The position numbers and the translations under genes were made by a program. Under the pieces are notes generated by a model that saw nothing but the letters and a program-made list of their open reading frames with translations, was not told the DNA's origin and did no database searches. Source: Girardinichthys multiradiatus (Eukaryota > Chordata > Actinopteri > Cyprinodontiformes > Goodeidae). Taken from it: DNA of 64,000 nt. The stretch's first letter is position 1, and every line of letters starts with the position of its first letter. The stretch covers positions 5,378,740 to 5,442,739 of the forward strand of contig NC_061804.1 in assembly GCF_021462225.1 (NCBI RefSeq). Reading direction: 5' to 3'. Of the stretch, positions 11,489 through 22,090 are shown in pieces.

Positions 11489-13271
11489 GGCCCGAGCAAG
11501 AAGCCTGCAAGGGCCTATTGTAATCGTAGGATTTCTTATTCTATCTTTATTCCGTTGCGTCTTTGCGGGGCAATTTGTGAACTTTGCCATGCCCCTAGAA
11601 GCACATGATTTTACCCAAAATTGTCCCCCGCGTGAAATTTTTGTTCTTTAATGTTGTCCTCAGTGGGCGTGGCCAAACATCTTAGCCACGCCCCCAATCG
11701 TGAGATAGGCTGAACTGTAAGTCGTAGAGATCTGAAATTTGGCACATTGGTAGAGCTCCTCAAATCAAGAAAAAAGGTCTCTTGGGGGTATGCCCTAAAA
11801 TGCACAGGAAGATGGCCATTTTGGATTAAAGGCAAATTTTTGGCCGTTTTTCACTTTTACTCACCTCGAACTTTAACAAACTCCTCCTAGGGATTTTGAG
11901 CTATCAGCTTCATATTTGGTCGATAAGCAGTTAAGGCATGGGGGATTAAAAGTGATCAAAACCGTGAGTTTTCGGCCATGTTTAGGGGGCGCGGTTGGAG
12001 CACGAACTTGGCATTTCCGCCGAAAGTGAAAAAATGCAATAACTTTCCTAAAGAAATGCCAAATCACACCAAAGTTGGCATGAAGGAGGACCTTCGGGTT
12101 CCCGATGATCCTATGGGGTCATATGGTGACATCATCAAAGCCACGCCCCCTGAGAACAGGAAGTCACTTTTTTTTTATTGGGAAAGGGTGCCATCTGGCT
12201 GTCTACACTCAATTCGCTTGAAACTGTGTCAGATGACTGATAACTAGTGGGTCTAACTTTGTTTGAAGCCCAGTCACTTTTCATAAAAGGGCGTGGCGGC
12301 GCGGCGAAGTTTGACGTCACGCCATGGCCATACGTTTGGCTCTAATTTCCACATAGATCATCTGATCTGCACCAAATTCAACATGGTTGATCCTAGTCCA
12401 GTCCCCAAAACAGCGACACCTAGAATATTTTTAAAAATCAGCCGCCAGCAATGCTTTGACCGAGGACTCTGAAATTTGGTACACATATGTAACTTCTCAT
12501 GGCCTACAAAAAAGTCTCTTGGAGCATTGGTCCAAACCTCACAGGAAGTTGGCCATTTTTGGTTGAAGTTGCCATTTTGACCCCGGTTTTGCCGTTTCTA
12601 GCCCACATATCTGAGCAAACTCCTCCTACAGTTTTTGATTTAGAGACTAGAAAATCATGCATAATACTCTTAAGGGATTGGGGATCAAAAATTATCAGAA
12701 GCTTTTTCATGCATGGAAGTGTGTGGGTGTGGCGAATTTTGATGTCAGGCCATGGCCATACGTTTGGCTCTAAATTACACATGCATTGTCCGATTCACTC
12801 CAAAATAAATATAATTGATCTTTGTTAGCTGCCCCAAAACAGCTCTATTGGATCACATTGGAATTTGGCTCAACAGCGCCCCCTAGGACACTTCAAGTGC
12901 TCTATCTCACTCATACATAATCAGATCCACTTCAAATGTAGTATACATCATCAGGGATCAATGCTGAACATGTTGCCACACTCAATTGATGACATCATTT
13001 TAGCCCTGCCCACTAATAAACAAGTGAGTGCAGCTTCCATCTGGAAGGTCCAATTTCCCTCAAAATTTGAATGCTTTTCGCCAGACCAGAATTCTGCATG
13101 ACCGAGGATCGTATGACATGTTGCTCACAGTGCTCCCTAGTGGCGACATTTGGAAGAGAACAGCGGCCTCATTGGTGGCGTGTAGGCTACGATGCCAGGC
13201 TCCCGCGGTTGCTGCACAGGCCAAACTGCGCTGAGCTGCGAGGGCCTTCAATGCTGCTTGCAGCTATAATT
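11489..13271. repeat. 1.8-kb modular non-coding interspersed repeat
   Basis: It begins aggcccgagcaagaagcctg and ends gctgcttgcagctataat, termini I recognise from widespread fish repeats of unsettled class. The interior repeats itself: ctgaaatttgg...acaggaag.tggccattttgg at 11,732 and 12,467, caaactcctcctag at 11,877 and 12,615, and cgccatggccatacgtttgg at about 12,321 and 12,750. The phrases gggcgtggc, ccacgccccc and gcgccccctag recur. Open frames on both strands (up to 109 codons) are by-products. Confidence 0.75.
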
Positions 13272-15070
13272 TGGAATTTGTGGTTTTTATTTCTTGTATA
13301 TTTACTTTTTTTGTTAATTTTGTAGATGTTATCTCAGGATTCAAGCATTTTAAACAGACTTAACTTATTCATCTATGTCTTAGCATTGTTGTACACACTA
13401 CTCAAATATAATTTTTTATTATTTACATGCAAACATGAATGTATGGCATTTTCACTACAGCCAAATTTTGCACCAGAGTGTTTCTTTACAATTGCAATAT
13501 TGAACACACTGATATTGTGATTTTATATATGGTGAAGCTTTAGTTTGCATGAGCTTAGAGGGCTGTAGAGACTGTTTAGAGTTGTTTTCTGCATCTGTCA
13601 TGTAGAGTGATCACTGTACGGTGGCTCAATGTTGAAGCCAACGGATACATGGCAGCACCTACAACACAATGGTACAAGAGACATAACTGAGCACTATACC
13701 CACGGTGACTCATGCACACCTGAAATAATGGACTTATCACATTCCAATGAAACGCTGATGGTGTCTTATGAATCTAGGCCCCCTCCGTATCTCGCTGTCT
13801 GACGTCAGATTGCTTCAGACCCATCTCTGATCTGAATTTGAAACAATTACATCCCAATCTGTCCCAATTTATACTAATTTATAATTCCCAAAACAATTAA
13901 GGCATGTGGAATTGCTTTCATATGCTCACTGAGCCCAACAACAAATGCTAACAGTTGGAGTTCCTTCAAACTTTGTGTTTTTGATTATGATAATGGTTCT
14001 AAACAGACGTCCTTAAAGACAATTTTGGTTCAGCTGAACAGAAACACCAAAAGCTTCTGCATGCTGTGTTTGGAAAATCTAATTTTTCGAGCCCTCAGCA
14101 GGTGCTGAAATAATTTCATACATCTACATTAATAACAGAGGGAGGAAAAGAGGAGAGGAAGCTTCTTCACTGAATAAGAGCGCTGAACAGTTCTGAGGTA
14201 TTTGCAGGGTGTCCAAGTTAAAGCGAAATGCTACTGACCCAGGAGTAATGAGAGTATTTTTGTGGATACAAAGTGCAGCTTTCTGTGAAGAAATTGTGAT
14301 TTCGATAAAATCCACTGTATTGTCTAAAAAACAAAACATGTTATAAAGTGTTAAGGATCCATTTCCTGTTTTGATCCTTTCCTGTTTTCCCTCAGACACT
14401 TTGATTTTCCAAGTTCTAACCAGCAGAAGGAGACCAGGACCTGCTGAAATACCAGATTAAATGGGAGTGATTTGCAAACATCCTTGAAGTAATCTACCCA
14501 CCCACGATGCGTAAAATATATAAAACTTCTGGTACTCTGGTGGCAGCAGAGTGACTGAGTCCTGAAATATTGAATTATTCCCAGGTGGGAATCATGAGAC
14601 GTCTTGCTGCCATTCCTACAAATCAATTTCCCCAAAGTTTGATGACAAAAACCAACGAGAAGCACATACAGCTTAACCCCATCACTGGGAGCAGTGGAAT
14701 AATTCAGCAACACCAGGAGAAGCTGGAGCAGCACTTCTCAGCAGGAGAGAGGTTGTAGCTCAATGGCAACATTTAGATGGTCAAGACACGGACACTGGTC
14801 CTCTTGGTTCTGATCTGCTTATTTTCAGGATTCTGTTCCTCACCATGGTACATGTCTGAATAAGGGATGGTGCAGCTATTTTTGGGACAGGTGTTGTCAT
14901 AACAGAATCAACGTGAATACTCAGGTGATCGTAAAAAACCAACATTTCCAAGCAAAATTATAAACAGTTTCCGCAATCTGATGCAACTATTGGTTGTCTA
15001 CCTTCCAGTGGCAGAAAGAGACGGATCTTTGATCATTGCTCTTTGGAGGATCTCCAGATTACAGGTGTCA
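13272..15070. other. Intronic DNA, weak repeat traces
   Basis: 13,480-13,525 resembles the inverse of the 10,007-10,227 repeat (attgcaatattgaacacactgatattgtgat). Overlapping frames at 14,351-14,758 on both strands show no family signal. Confidence 0.4.
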
Positions 15071-15071
15071 G

Positions 15072-15245
15072 AGTCCAGTCCTCCAGCGTTGGTGTTCTGT
15101 AACATTTAGATGAATTTGTGGTTTAACACAGCTAAATCAAATAATTTGCTCATTAGCAGGACTTTGTAGAACCTAGCTACATGCTGAGGAGGTAATTCGG
15201 TCATTTGATTCAGGTGTGTTGGACCAGGCGCACATCTAAACGTTG
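15072..15245. mobile_element. Palindromic hAT-type MITE
   Basis: Left arm gtccagtcctccagcgttgg; right arm ggtgtgttggaccaggcgca then tctaaacgttgcaggattga, its imperfect inverse. Same family as 19,409-19,636 and 30,013-32,746. No coding frame. Confidence 0.65.
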
Positions 15246-15294
15246 CAGGATTGAAGTTTGACGCTCACTTTCCTCACTTTAATTCACCTCAATA

Positions 15295-15570
15295 GTGGCC
15301 TATAGGATTTAGATCTGGGAACTAAAATGGGAGATGGTTGATTTTTGTCTTTTGAATAGTTTTCTGTGTTTATTTTGCTTTATGTTTTGGATCATTATTC
15401 AACTAAAAGATAAAATAACAACCTTGGTTTTAGTTTTCTGGTGAAGGCCACTGAATTTTTATTTGAAATGTCAGAGCTTATGATACCTTGCACTCCAACA
15501 AGGTTCCTAGATCCTGTGTATGAGAAACAGGCCCACGGGTCACAGTGGGCATGAGGTGCCACTAGTTCAA
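15295..15570 (-). mobile_element. Degraded Tc1-like element, second family
   Basis: Parallel copy of 9,520-9,850 with the same ordered blocks, for example atttttatttgaaatgtcag at about 15,450 and tgagaaacaggcccac at 15,521. Non-coding now. Confidence 0.6.
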
Positions 15571-15734
15571 TCTTATTGGTCTGTCGTTCTCAAGGGGACA
15601 ACCCTTGAACAGTCTTCTAAATATAATTACAAATCTTTAGAAATATTAAATGTGATTTTAAGTCATATTTGTCAGAATCAATACATTGCCAAAATGATTT
15701 GCCTCCCCCATTCAAATCATTGAATCTAGTCTGG

Positions 15735-16075
15735 TCCATGGCCACAGGTGTATAACATCCAGCAGGTAGGCTTCCAGACTGCTACTATAAACGTCTCATG
15801 AGCTCATTGAGTATCAGTGTGGTATTGTGACAGGATGCCACCTGTGCAAGAAGTCCAGAAATGAAATTTTCTTGCTACTAAATGTTCCACAGTCAGCTGT
15901 TCATGGTGTTAAAAGCAATGGGTTGTGGTTGGGAAACAGAGAAAGTAAGGAAAGTGCTAAGCAAGGTGATATCACAGCGCTAGGTCAGCAGGTGTCACCT
16001 CTTGCCAGGTCAAGAGCCAATGACCTCCCAACTTTGCTTCAGATTAGCTCAAGACCAGAGTGTAGAGAACTTCAA
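15735..16075 (+). pseudogene. Tc1-like transposase N-terminal remnant
   Basis: The terminus ccacaggtgtataacatcca, the agactgctactataaac block and gacaggatgccacctgtgca match the start of a fish Tc1-like family. Downstream DNA keeps the order of its N-terminal helix-turn-helix region (aaatgttccacagtcagctg; cttcagattagctcaaga). A second, window-truncated copy starts at 63,887. The SINE at 16,076 interrupts it. Confidence 0.65.
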
Positions 16076-16410
16076 GGAACAGCAGCCCTGCAACAGCACA
16101 TCCTTTGTTTGAACCACTGCCTGGGGTCTTTCTGCATGGAGTTTGCATGTTCGCCTTGTCCAATGCTTAGGTTCTTTCTGGGTACTCTGGCTTCCTCCTG
16201 AAGTCCAAAAGGTTAGTTGGTTATTACTACGAGGGATGAGTGTGTGCATGTATGGTTGTTTTTCCTGTGTATCTCTGCATGTTGCCTTGTGATGGACCGG
16301 CGACCTGTCCAGGGTGTACCACGCCTATATGACTGCTGGAGATGGATAGCAGCCCCCCTGACACTCTGCAGGGATAGGCAGGTTAAGACAATAGACAGAT
16401 GGATGGAGGA
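16076..16410 (+). mobile_element. tRNA-like SINE copy, diverged
   Basis: Shares with 36,157-36,510 the ordered blocks ggggtctttctgcatggagt, ggttctttctgggtactctg, tgatggaccggcgacctgtc and a gatggatgg-rich tail at 16,390-16,410. The B-box-like part is still visible near 16,108. Confidence 0.75.
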
Positions 16411-16454
16411 TGGTGATGATTAAGGTTGAAGTCCCTGTTACTAATCCCTCATTC

Positions 16455-16690
16455 TAACTTCCATCCAGCTTAATACAAGAGAGACAGAAATCATTGTTAT
16501 GGTTCAAAAACCACAAAATTACAGATCAGCACCCAACTAGACCCAATGAGGCTAAAAATCAGAAATAATGCAGGTGTGTTATTGGACTTGGACAAGCATT
16601 TTAACTTCCATGTAAAGTCTGCAGCTAAATCATCCAACCACCATTTTAAAAACATTGCAAGAATGAAGGATTTCCTAAAAAACCATTAGA
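16455..16690 (+). pseudogene. L2/CR1-type LINE fragment (RT C-terminal region)
   Basis: The plus strand translates, with frame changes, into LNT.ETEIIV..., then VLLDLDKHFNFHVKSAAKSS and FKNIARMKDFL, the segment after the catalytic YADD in fish L2/CR1 LINEs (family pattern LGVLFDSDLSF...). No start or 3' UTR is attached. Confidence 0.65.
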
Positions 16691-17535
16691 TGAATGCAGG
16701 GGCGAACATTATTTATTACTTTTAGAAGTAGTGTGAATACTGGTTGTATAAAATCCAATACGTCATTAAAGGACTAGTATTATATACGTATTTTATTTCC
16801 ATTAAAACACTACTGATCTGGTTAGTGATGCAAGCTGCATATTGTTCTCTTTAGGTTTCATAACTTGGATTAAAGAAAAGAATTAAAAAAGCAGTGAGGG
16901 TCAGAACAGAACACGAAGATGACAGGAGGAGCTCAAAGATCCGACATGGCCTCCAAGCTGCTCAGATGCTGAACTTGCTGTATATACTAGCTTCCCTCCT
17001 GATCTTGTATCTTTTTTATTTTGATCACTGCAGGCGTCACATTGAGCAGAGCAGCCATGAATAATTGAAGGTAAGTGTGACCAGCATAGATACTCAGAGG
17101 TGTTTCTTCTAACTTTAATCCTTTTCTCTCTAGCTCCCACCAGATACCTTTAGCTTTTTATAAAACCCTCCTTCTTGATCACGTAACTTCACGGCCTAAA
17201 TGAACAGCACACAAAGTACGTGTTCTTCCCCTCATTTGTGAACATTTCTGAGTGTTCATAAAATATGCTTTGGGCTTATTTTTCTCTTTGAAGCATGAAC
17301 ATGCACAGGCCATGAATAGGTCCTACATATTCCCCATGCTGGGGCAATAAAAACCATCCATCTGTCTCTGCGGCTCTGAATCCATTCCCCCACCAACCCT
17401 AACGATGCTCGGACATTCTCGGCCACATGCAAACAGTTGCCATTTTACAGCCCGGACAGATTGCTGTTCATCGTGACAGTTTTTGTGGGTCCTGAGAACC
17501 GGTCTTGCAAAAGAAATCCTCTGCCTTTAAGTTTT
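16691..17535. other. Intronic DNA, nothing recognised
   Basis: No persuasive coding frame or repeat end. The line attccccatgctggggcaat near 17,329 resembles a LINE tail but is too short to call. Confidence 0.4.
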
Positions 17536-17589
17536 CCACTTTCTGCCACATTGCAACCACAGGCATAAGTGTATTTTCTTGGTAAAATA

Positions 17590-18839
17590 CAGGGGTTGGA
17601 CAATGAAACTGAAACACCTGTCATTTTAGTGTGGGAGGTTTCATGGCTAAATTGTAGCCAGTCTTCATTGATTGCACATTGCACCAGTAAGAGCAGAGTG
17701 TGAAGGTTCAATTAGCAGGGTAAGAGCACAGTTTTGCTCAAAATATTGAAATGCACACATTATGAGTGACATACCAGAGTTCAAAAGAGGACAAATTGTT
17801 GGTGCACTTCTTGCTGGCGCATCTGTGACCAAGACAGCAAGTCTTTGTGATGTATCAAGAGCCACGCTATCCAGGGTAATGTCAGCATACCACCAAGAAG
17901 GACGAACCACATCCAACAGGATTAACTGTGGACGCAAGAGGAAACTGTCTGAAAGGGATGTTCAGGTGCTAACCCGGATTGTATCCAAAAAACATAAAAC
18001 CACAGCTGCCCAAATCATGGCAGAATTAAATGTGCACCTCAACTCTCCTGCTTCCACCAGAACTGTCCATCAGGAGCTCCACAGGGTCAATCTACACGGC
18101 CAGGCTGCTATAGCCAAACCTTTGGTCACTCATGCCAATGCCAAACGCCGGTTTCAAGGGTGCAAGGAACGCAAATCTTGGGCTGTGGACAATGTGAAAC
18201 ATGTATTGTTCTCTGATGAGTCCACCTTTACTGTTTTCCCCACATCTGGGAGAGTTACAGTGTGGAGAAGCCCCAAAGAAGCGTACCACCCAGACTGTTG
18301 CATGCCCAGAGTGAAGCATGGGGGTGGATCAGTGATGGTTTGGGCTGCCATATCATGGCATTCCCTTGGCCCAATACTTGTGCTTAGATGGGCTGCCAAG
18401 GACTACCGAACCATTCTTGAGGACCATGTGCATCCAATGGTTCAAACATTGTATCCTGAAGGTGGTGCCCTGTATCAGGATGACAATGCACCAATACACA
18501 CAGCAAGGCTGGTGAAAGATTGGTTTGATGAACATGAAAGTGAAGTTGAACATCTCCCATGGCCTGCACAGTCACCAGATCTAAATATTATTGAGCCACT
18601 TTGGGGTGTTTTGGAGGAGCGAGTCAGGAAACGTTTTCCTCCACCAGTATCACGTAGTGACCTGGCCACTATCCTGCAAGAAGAATGGCTTAAAATCCCT
18701 CTGACCACTGTGCAGGACTTGTATATGTCATTCCCAAGACGAATTGACGCTGTATTGGCCGCAAAAGGAGGCCCTACACCATACTAATAAATTATTGTGG
18801 TCTAAAACCAGGTGTTTCAGTTTCATTGTCCAACCCCTG
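17590..18839 (+). mobile_element. Complete Tc1/mariner-type transposon, copy 1
   Basis: 1,250 bp with perfect 31-bp terminal inverted repeats (17,590-17,620 and 18,809-18,839, starting caggggttggacaatgaaac), flanked by TA at 17,588-17,589 and 18,840-18,841 as expected for this superfamily. It carries one full-length transposase frame. A second copy (59,487-60,755) is in the opposite orientation, and a right-end fragment lies at 61,857-61,929. Perfect TIRs imply fairly recent insertion. Confidence 0.95.
17762..18787 (+). CDS. Tc1-type transposase, open 341-codon frame
   Basis: Cut-and-paste DDE transposase. Residues 1-60 form a helix-turn-helix (EFKRGQIVGALLAG ... VSRATLSRVMSAYHQEGR), followed by a GRKRK basic motif at 57-61 and a second helix-turn-helix region at about 65-115. 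The catalytic acidic triad appears as D152 (FSDEST), D241 (YQDDNAPIHTA) and E278 (SPDLNIIEPLW). That leaves 36 residues between the last two, a DD36E spacing rather than the DD34E of classic Tc1. GGGSVMVWAA is the conserved strand motif. Compared with the copy at 59.5 kb, residues around 209-213 are altered: LRWAAK replaces LDGRVTAM, because DNA near 18,384-18,397 carries a +1 and a -7 change that cancel. The frame is open, but activity is doubtful. It is antisense to sgcd. Confidence 0.93.
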   Translation: MSDIPEFKRGQIVGALLAGASVTKTASLCDVSRATLSRVMSAYHQEGRTTSNRINCGRKRKLSERDVQVLTRIVSKKHKTTAAQIMAELNVHLNSPASTRTVHQELHRVNLHGQAAIAKPLVTHANAKRRFQGCKERKSWAVDNVKHVLFSDESTFTVFPTSGRVTVWRSPKEAYHPDCCMPRVKHGGGSVMVWAAISWHSLGPILVLRWAAKDYRTILEDHVHPMVQTLYPEGGALYQDDNAPIHTARLVKDWFDEHESEVEHLPWPAQSPDLNIIEPLWGVLEERVRKRFPPPVSRSDLATILQEEWLKIPLTTVQDLYMSFPRRIDAVLAAKGGPTPY

Positions 18840-19408
18840 TATGTAATTCTTTAAAAAAGATAAAGCTACTAAGACATGGCAGCCAAGAGGCCAATGGTAA
18901 CTCTGGAGGAGCCGCAAAGAGCAGCAGCTCAGGCTGAAAAATCCATTGAAAAGACAACTACTGGTTGTGCACTCCATGAATCTGGAGAGAAGATATAGAA
19001 GATTGGCCAGGTGAAAGTGATTGTTTAAAGACGGTCAAAGGATGTCATCTTTGCAGTTCACCACATGTCATGTAGGGGTGCAGAAAACATGGAGTAAGGT
19101 GCTGTGGTCAGATTAGACCAACTGAACTTTTAAAATTAAACTTTCTGATCAACATACAAAATGCTGTAGAATGCTAACACTTTCCACATTGTGAAACAGG
19201 GTGGTGGCATCATCATGCTGTGGGGGATGTTTTTCTTCAGCAGGGAAAGGAAGTTGCCCAGAGTTGATGGGAAGATAGACGGAGCTAAATACAGGGTAAT
19301 ACTGGAAGAAAACCAGTTAAAAGATTAGACTGGGGAGGAGGTTCCCCTTCCAGAAGGACAACAACCCTGAACACACAGACAGAGGTACAATTAATCAGTT
19401 TATATCAG

Positions 19409-19636
19409 AGGAACCCACCTCTGGTCCTCCTGACCTACTATCCTGCAATTTTTTAATGCATCCCTTCTCCAACACACATGAATCTAATAAATGGCTCGTT
19501 ACCAGGCCTCTGTGGAGCGGAATGACTGAATGCTGATGAGGGAATTAAAAACAATTAGATTCAGATGTGTTGGAGAAGGGATGCACCTAAAAGCTGCAGG
19601 ATAGTAGCTCTCCAGGACTAGAGTTTGACTCCTCTA
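19409..19636. mobile_element. Palindromic hAT-type MITE nested in the old Tc1 element
   Basis: The left arm runs ctctggtcctcctgacctac ... atgcatcccttctccaacac, and the right arm is its imperfect inverse (gtgttggagaagggatgcac ... tccaggactagagtttgac). Arms of about 95 bp. It sits between the transposase landmarks of the surrounding Tc1 remnant. Confidence 0.75.
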
Positions 19637-19920
19637 GATAAAACCATATTCATATGTTAGAATGGCCCAGTCAAAGTCCAGACCTAAATCTATTTGGTAA
19701 AACAAATTCAGTTTCTAAATGTGCAAAACTGAAAACAAAGGCAGGCCACACATCAGATTTGTATTTATTACAAAACGTTAAAACCGATGCATCATTTTCC
19801 TTCAGCTTCTCAATTATGCACTTCCTTGTGTTGGTCTATCACATAAAATATCCAAGGAATCCACAGAAGCTTGTGGAAGTAACGGGACAACATGTGAAAA
19901 AGATGCGAAGGAGATGAAAG

Positions 19921-21004
19921 AGAAAAAACGTCTCTTTCTTCCAATGAGGAAAATCTGATACATCACATAATCTAAATATAAATGAATGCAAAAAGCCTGT
20001 TATGCTCTTTTTTTAGGAGTTCAGTTCCTTTGGGTTTTAAATCAGAAAAGAAAATTGGTAACATCTGTTTATTTATGTCTAAATTTCATGCTAAAAATGA
20101 ATCCCACTTTTTGAGACCTGCTTCTCTAACATCAAATGGCTCCCAGCCCTGTCTGCTCGCCTCTCTTCAGCCCTGCTGGTTATTGAATGAATAGACACCT
20201 TTCTCCTGCTAAGTTTGATAGTTATTGGGAATTTACTGTATTTTTCTGTGTGGTCTTTGTTTGACGTCTGTATTTAGTATCTCAGGTCTTGTAAAATACC
20301 ACCTCGGCCTCTGGTTCCTTCTGTTGTTCTGCAGAGTTGTGCTGTGTTCCAGAGGTGTGTTGCAGCACAAACAGGAGGAGAGGGAAAAAAGAAAGAGGAG
20401 CGGCAAGAAGCAGAAATATAAAGACTGATGCAACGCTGAATCTTTGTTCATATTTGTCCTTACATCGGTATCCATTCCACCTCTCTCTCCCGCTCTGAAG
20501 CTGACATCTTCAGAGGGCCAGGACTCACCGCTGTCAATAACACTGAGCTCCTGGCCTCTTATCGAGTGTCTGCTCGATACGCATCAAGGCACCACCCGAG
20601 GCTAAAGCAAATATAGAAGTCTCCTAGGAAAATATTACAAGGAGTCAGACTTTTTGAATGCCACACACTAATCACAGCTCTGCATGTTTAAAAAGGTAAA
20701 ATCTGTGTTTGAATACTCCTACACAAGACGAGGTCCTCTGGGATCAAATGTTTGAACTGTTACATCCAGGATCCAGGAGTGAGAAAAAGAACCGCTGAAC
20801 GTTCTCACACTCTGCTGCTGAATGCCTTTAATACACCTTTAAATGATGCGATGAAACTGTTGCTGCCTAAAATCACTCATCAAGAGCTCTTGGAGACAAA
20901 CAGTACAAATAAACAGTTTTAGTGGTTCAGAGACAAACTGTGGATGCAGTAGGTTTTCAGGGTGGAGTATTGGATTTTTTTCTAATCCACACTGGGTCAG
21001 AATT
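19921..21004. other. Intronic DNA, nothing recognised
   Basis: Frames at 20,225-20,475 on both strands overlap each other and show no family signal. Confidence 0.45.
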
Positions 21005-21085
21005 ATGCATTCATTCATCTTCTATACCGCTTATTCCATAGTTGGACACGGGGGGCTGGTGCCTATCTCTAGCACTCTAGGGGCG
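21005..21085 (-). mobile_element. SINE 3' end, inverted
   Basis: attcattcatcttctatacc, cgcttattcca and ggggggctggtgcctatctc are the reverse complement of the 3' end of the SINE at 36,157-36,510 (gtaggcaccagc ... gaagcggtagaaaatgac). Confidence 0.75.
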
Positions 21086-21179
21086 AGAGGCAGAATTATA
21101 CATACAAACTCAAATATATGCATACAATCTTCAGTAGTATTTGGGTAAAAGTGACTTAGCAAGCTCTACGGTGACCACA

Positions 21180-22090
21180 TGATTTTCTAGTCATCAACAA
21201 GCTTCTGAAAAAAGCTGAGTACTCTGAGTAAGTTGTGAGATTCAATAAGATTTGCTGGGTTGCTGTCACAGAGGCAGATTTTTAGTAGGTTTGAAGTGAC
21301 CAGTCCCACTGACAGTGATATACACTCACACCATGACTCTGCCACCACTGAGTTTGACAGTAGGTACAGCGTTCTTGTGTTAGAAAACCTCGTCTCGCCT
21401 ACTTCAAACTTTCCTCCTGTCAATGTGACCAAACAGCTCCACCTTTGCCTCAAATTGACCATAAAACGTCTTCAGAAGGTATCTGGGACATCTAACTCTG
21501 TTTGGATATTTGACCACTCGCCTTGGCAGAAATTGGTGGAGTTCATTTAAATTGGTTTGTTTCCTGCCACAGACCAAGCAGACTCAACAAACTTTTAATA
21601 GGCCTGAGGTCCAGACTTTGTGAATGCCATTTGAGTAGCTGAATTTTAGTTTCGATGTGGCACCATTGTCCCGTTGGAATGACCAATTGTGTCCTAGTTT
21701 CAATCATCTAACTCTTAATTCAGGGCAAAGTTGAGGAATTTCAAGGTTCTTCATTATTCTATCTACTTGCTAACAAGAATGAAGCCACCCTACAGCATGA
21801 TGCTGCCACCATGTTTGACAGTCCATTCAGGACTCTCAGGTGTGAAAGAAAAACTGGTTATCTCTCATTATTGTGGTCAAACAGCTCAATCATTTCTTGT
21901 CTGAACATATAACCTTTCTGTAGACAGAATTTTGCTCGTCCATTTGTCTTCTGGACAGTGAAGCTTAAAGATGTTGAGGAGAGGCTTCCTTTTTATTTAG
22001 CACCTTCCAGCCAACTTCTGTCTTCAGCCAACACTAACCAGGTTCTTATGCAACTTTTAGCCTAATGTGTGCTTCTTCAGCTTATTCGCT
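21180..22090 (-). pseudogene. Degraded Tc1-like element
   Basis: On the minus strand it retains the GGGS(I/V)MLW region (plus-strand acagcatgatgctgccacca at 21,793), and at about 21,610-21,625 a broken relative of the SQSPDL block (gaggtccagactttg). A second, weaker track (21,187-21,550) may be a separate fragment. All frames are interrupted. Confidence 0.6.

Larger units (their letters stand above)
17536..19920 (+). mobile_element. Old Tc1-like element, split by two later insertions
   Basis: The left end (ccacattgcaaccac near 17,545) and right end (tgttggtctatcacataaaa near 19,830) are inverted relatives. Between them lie landmarks of a degraded transposase: ggtaactctggaggagccgc (18,896), gtggtggcatcatcatgctg (19,202), aatggcccagtcaaagtcc (19,661). 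The younger Tc1 element 17,590-18,839 and a MITE at 19,409-19,636 interrupt it. Frames are broken. Confidence 0.7.

Noticed and set aside
12499..12828. ORFs on both strands in the 1.8-kb repeat
   Set aside because: The paired modules encode different frames, so there is no shared protein.
14351..14758. 127-codon minus ORF with hydrophobic start
   Set aside because: No family resemblance, no splice sites in plausible places, and overlapping plus-strand frame.
16901..17140. 79-codon minus ORF
   Set aside because: No motif, no conserved context; length expected by chance.
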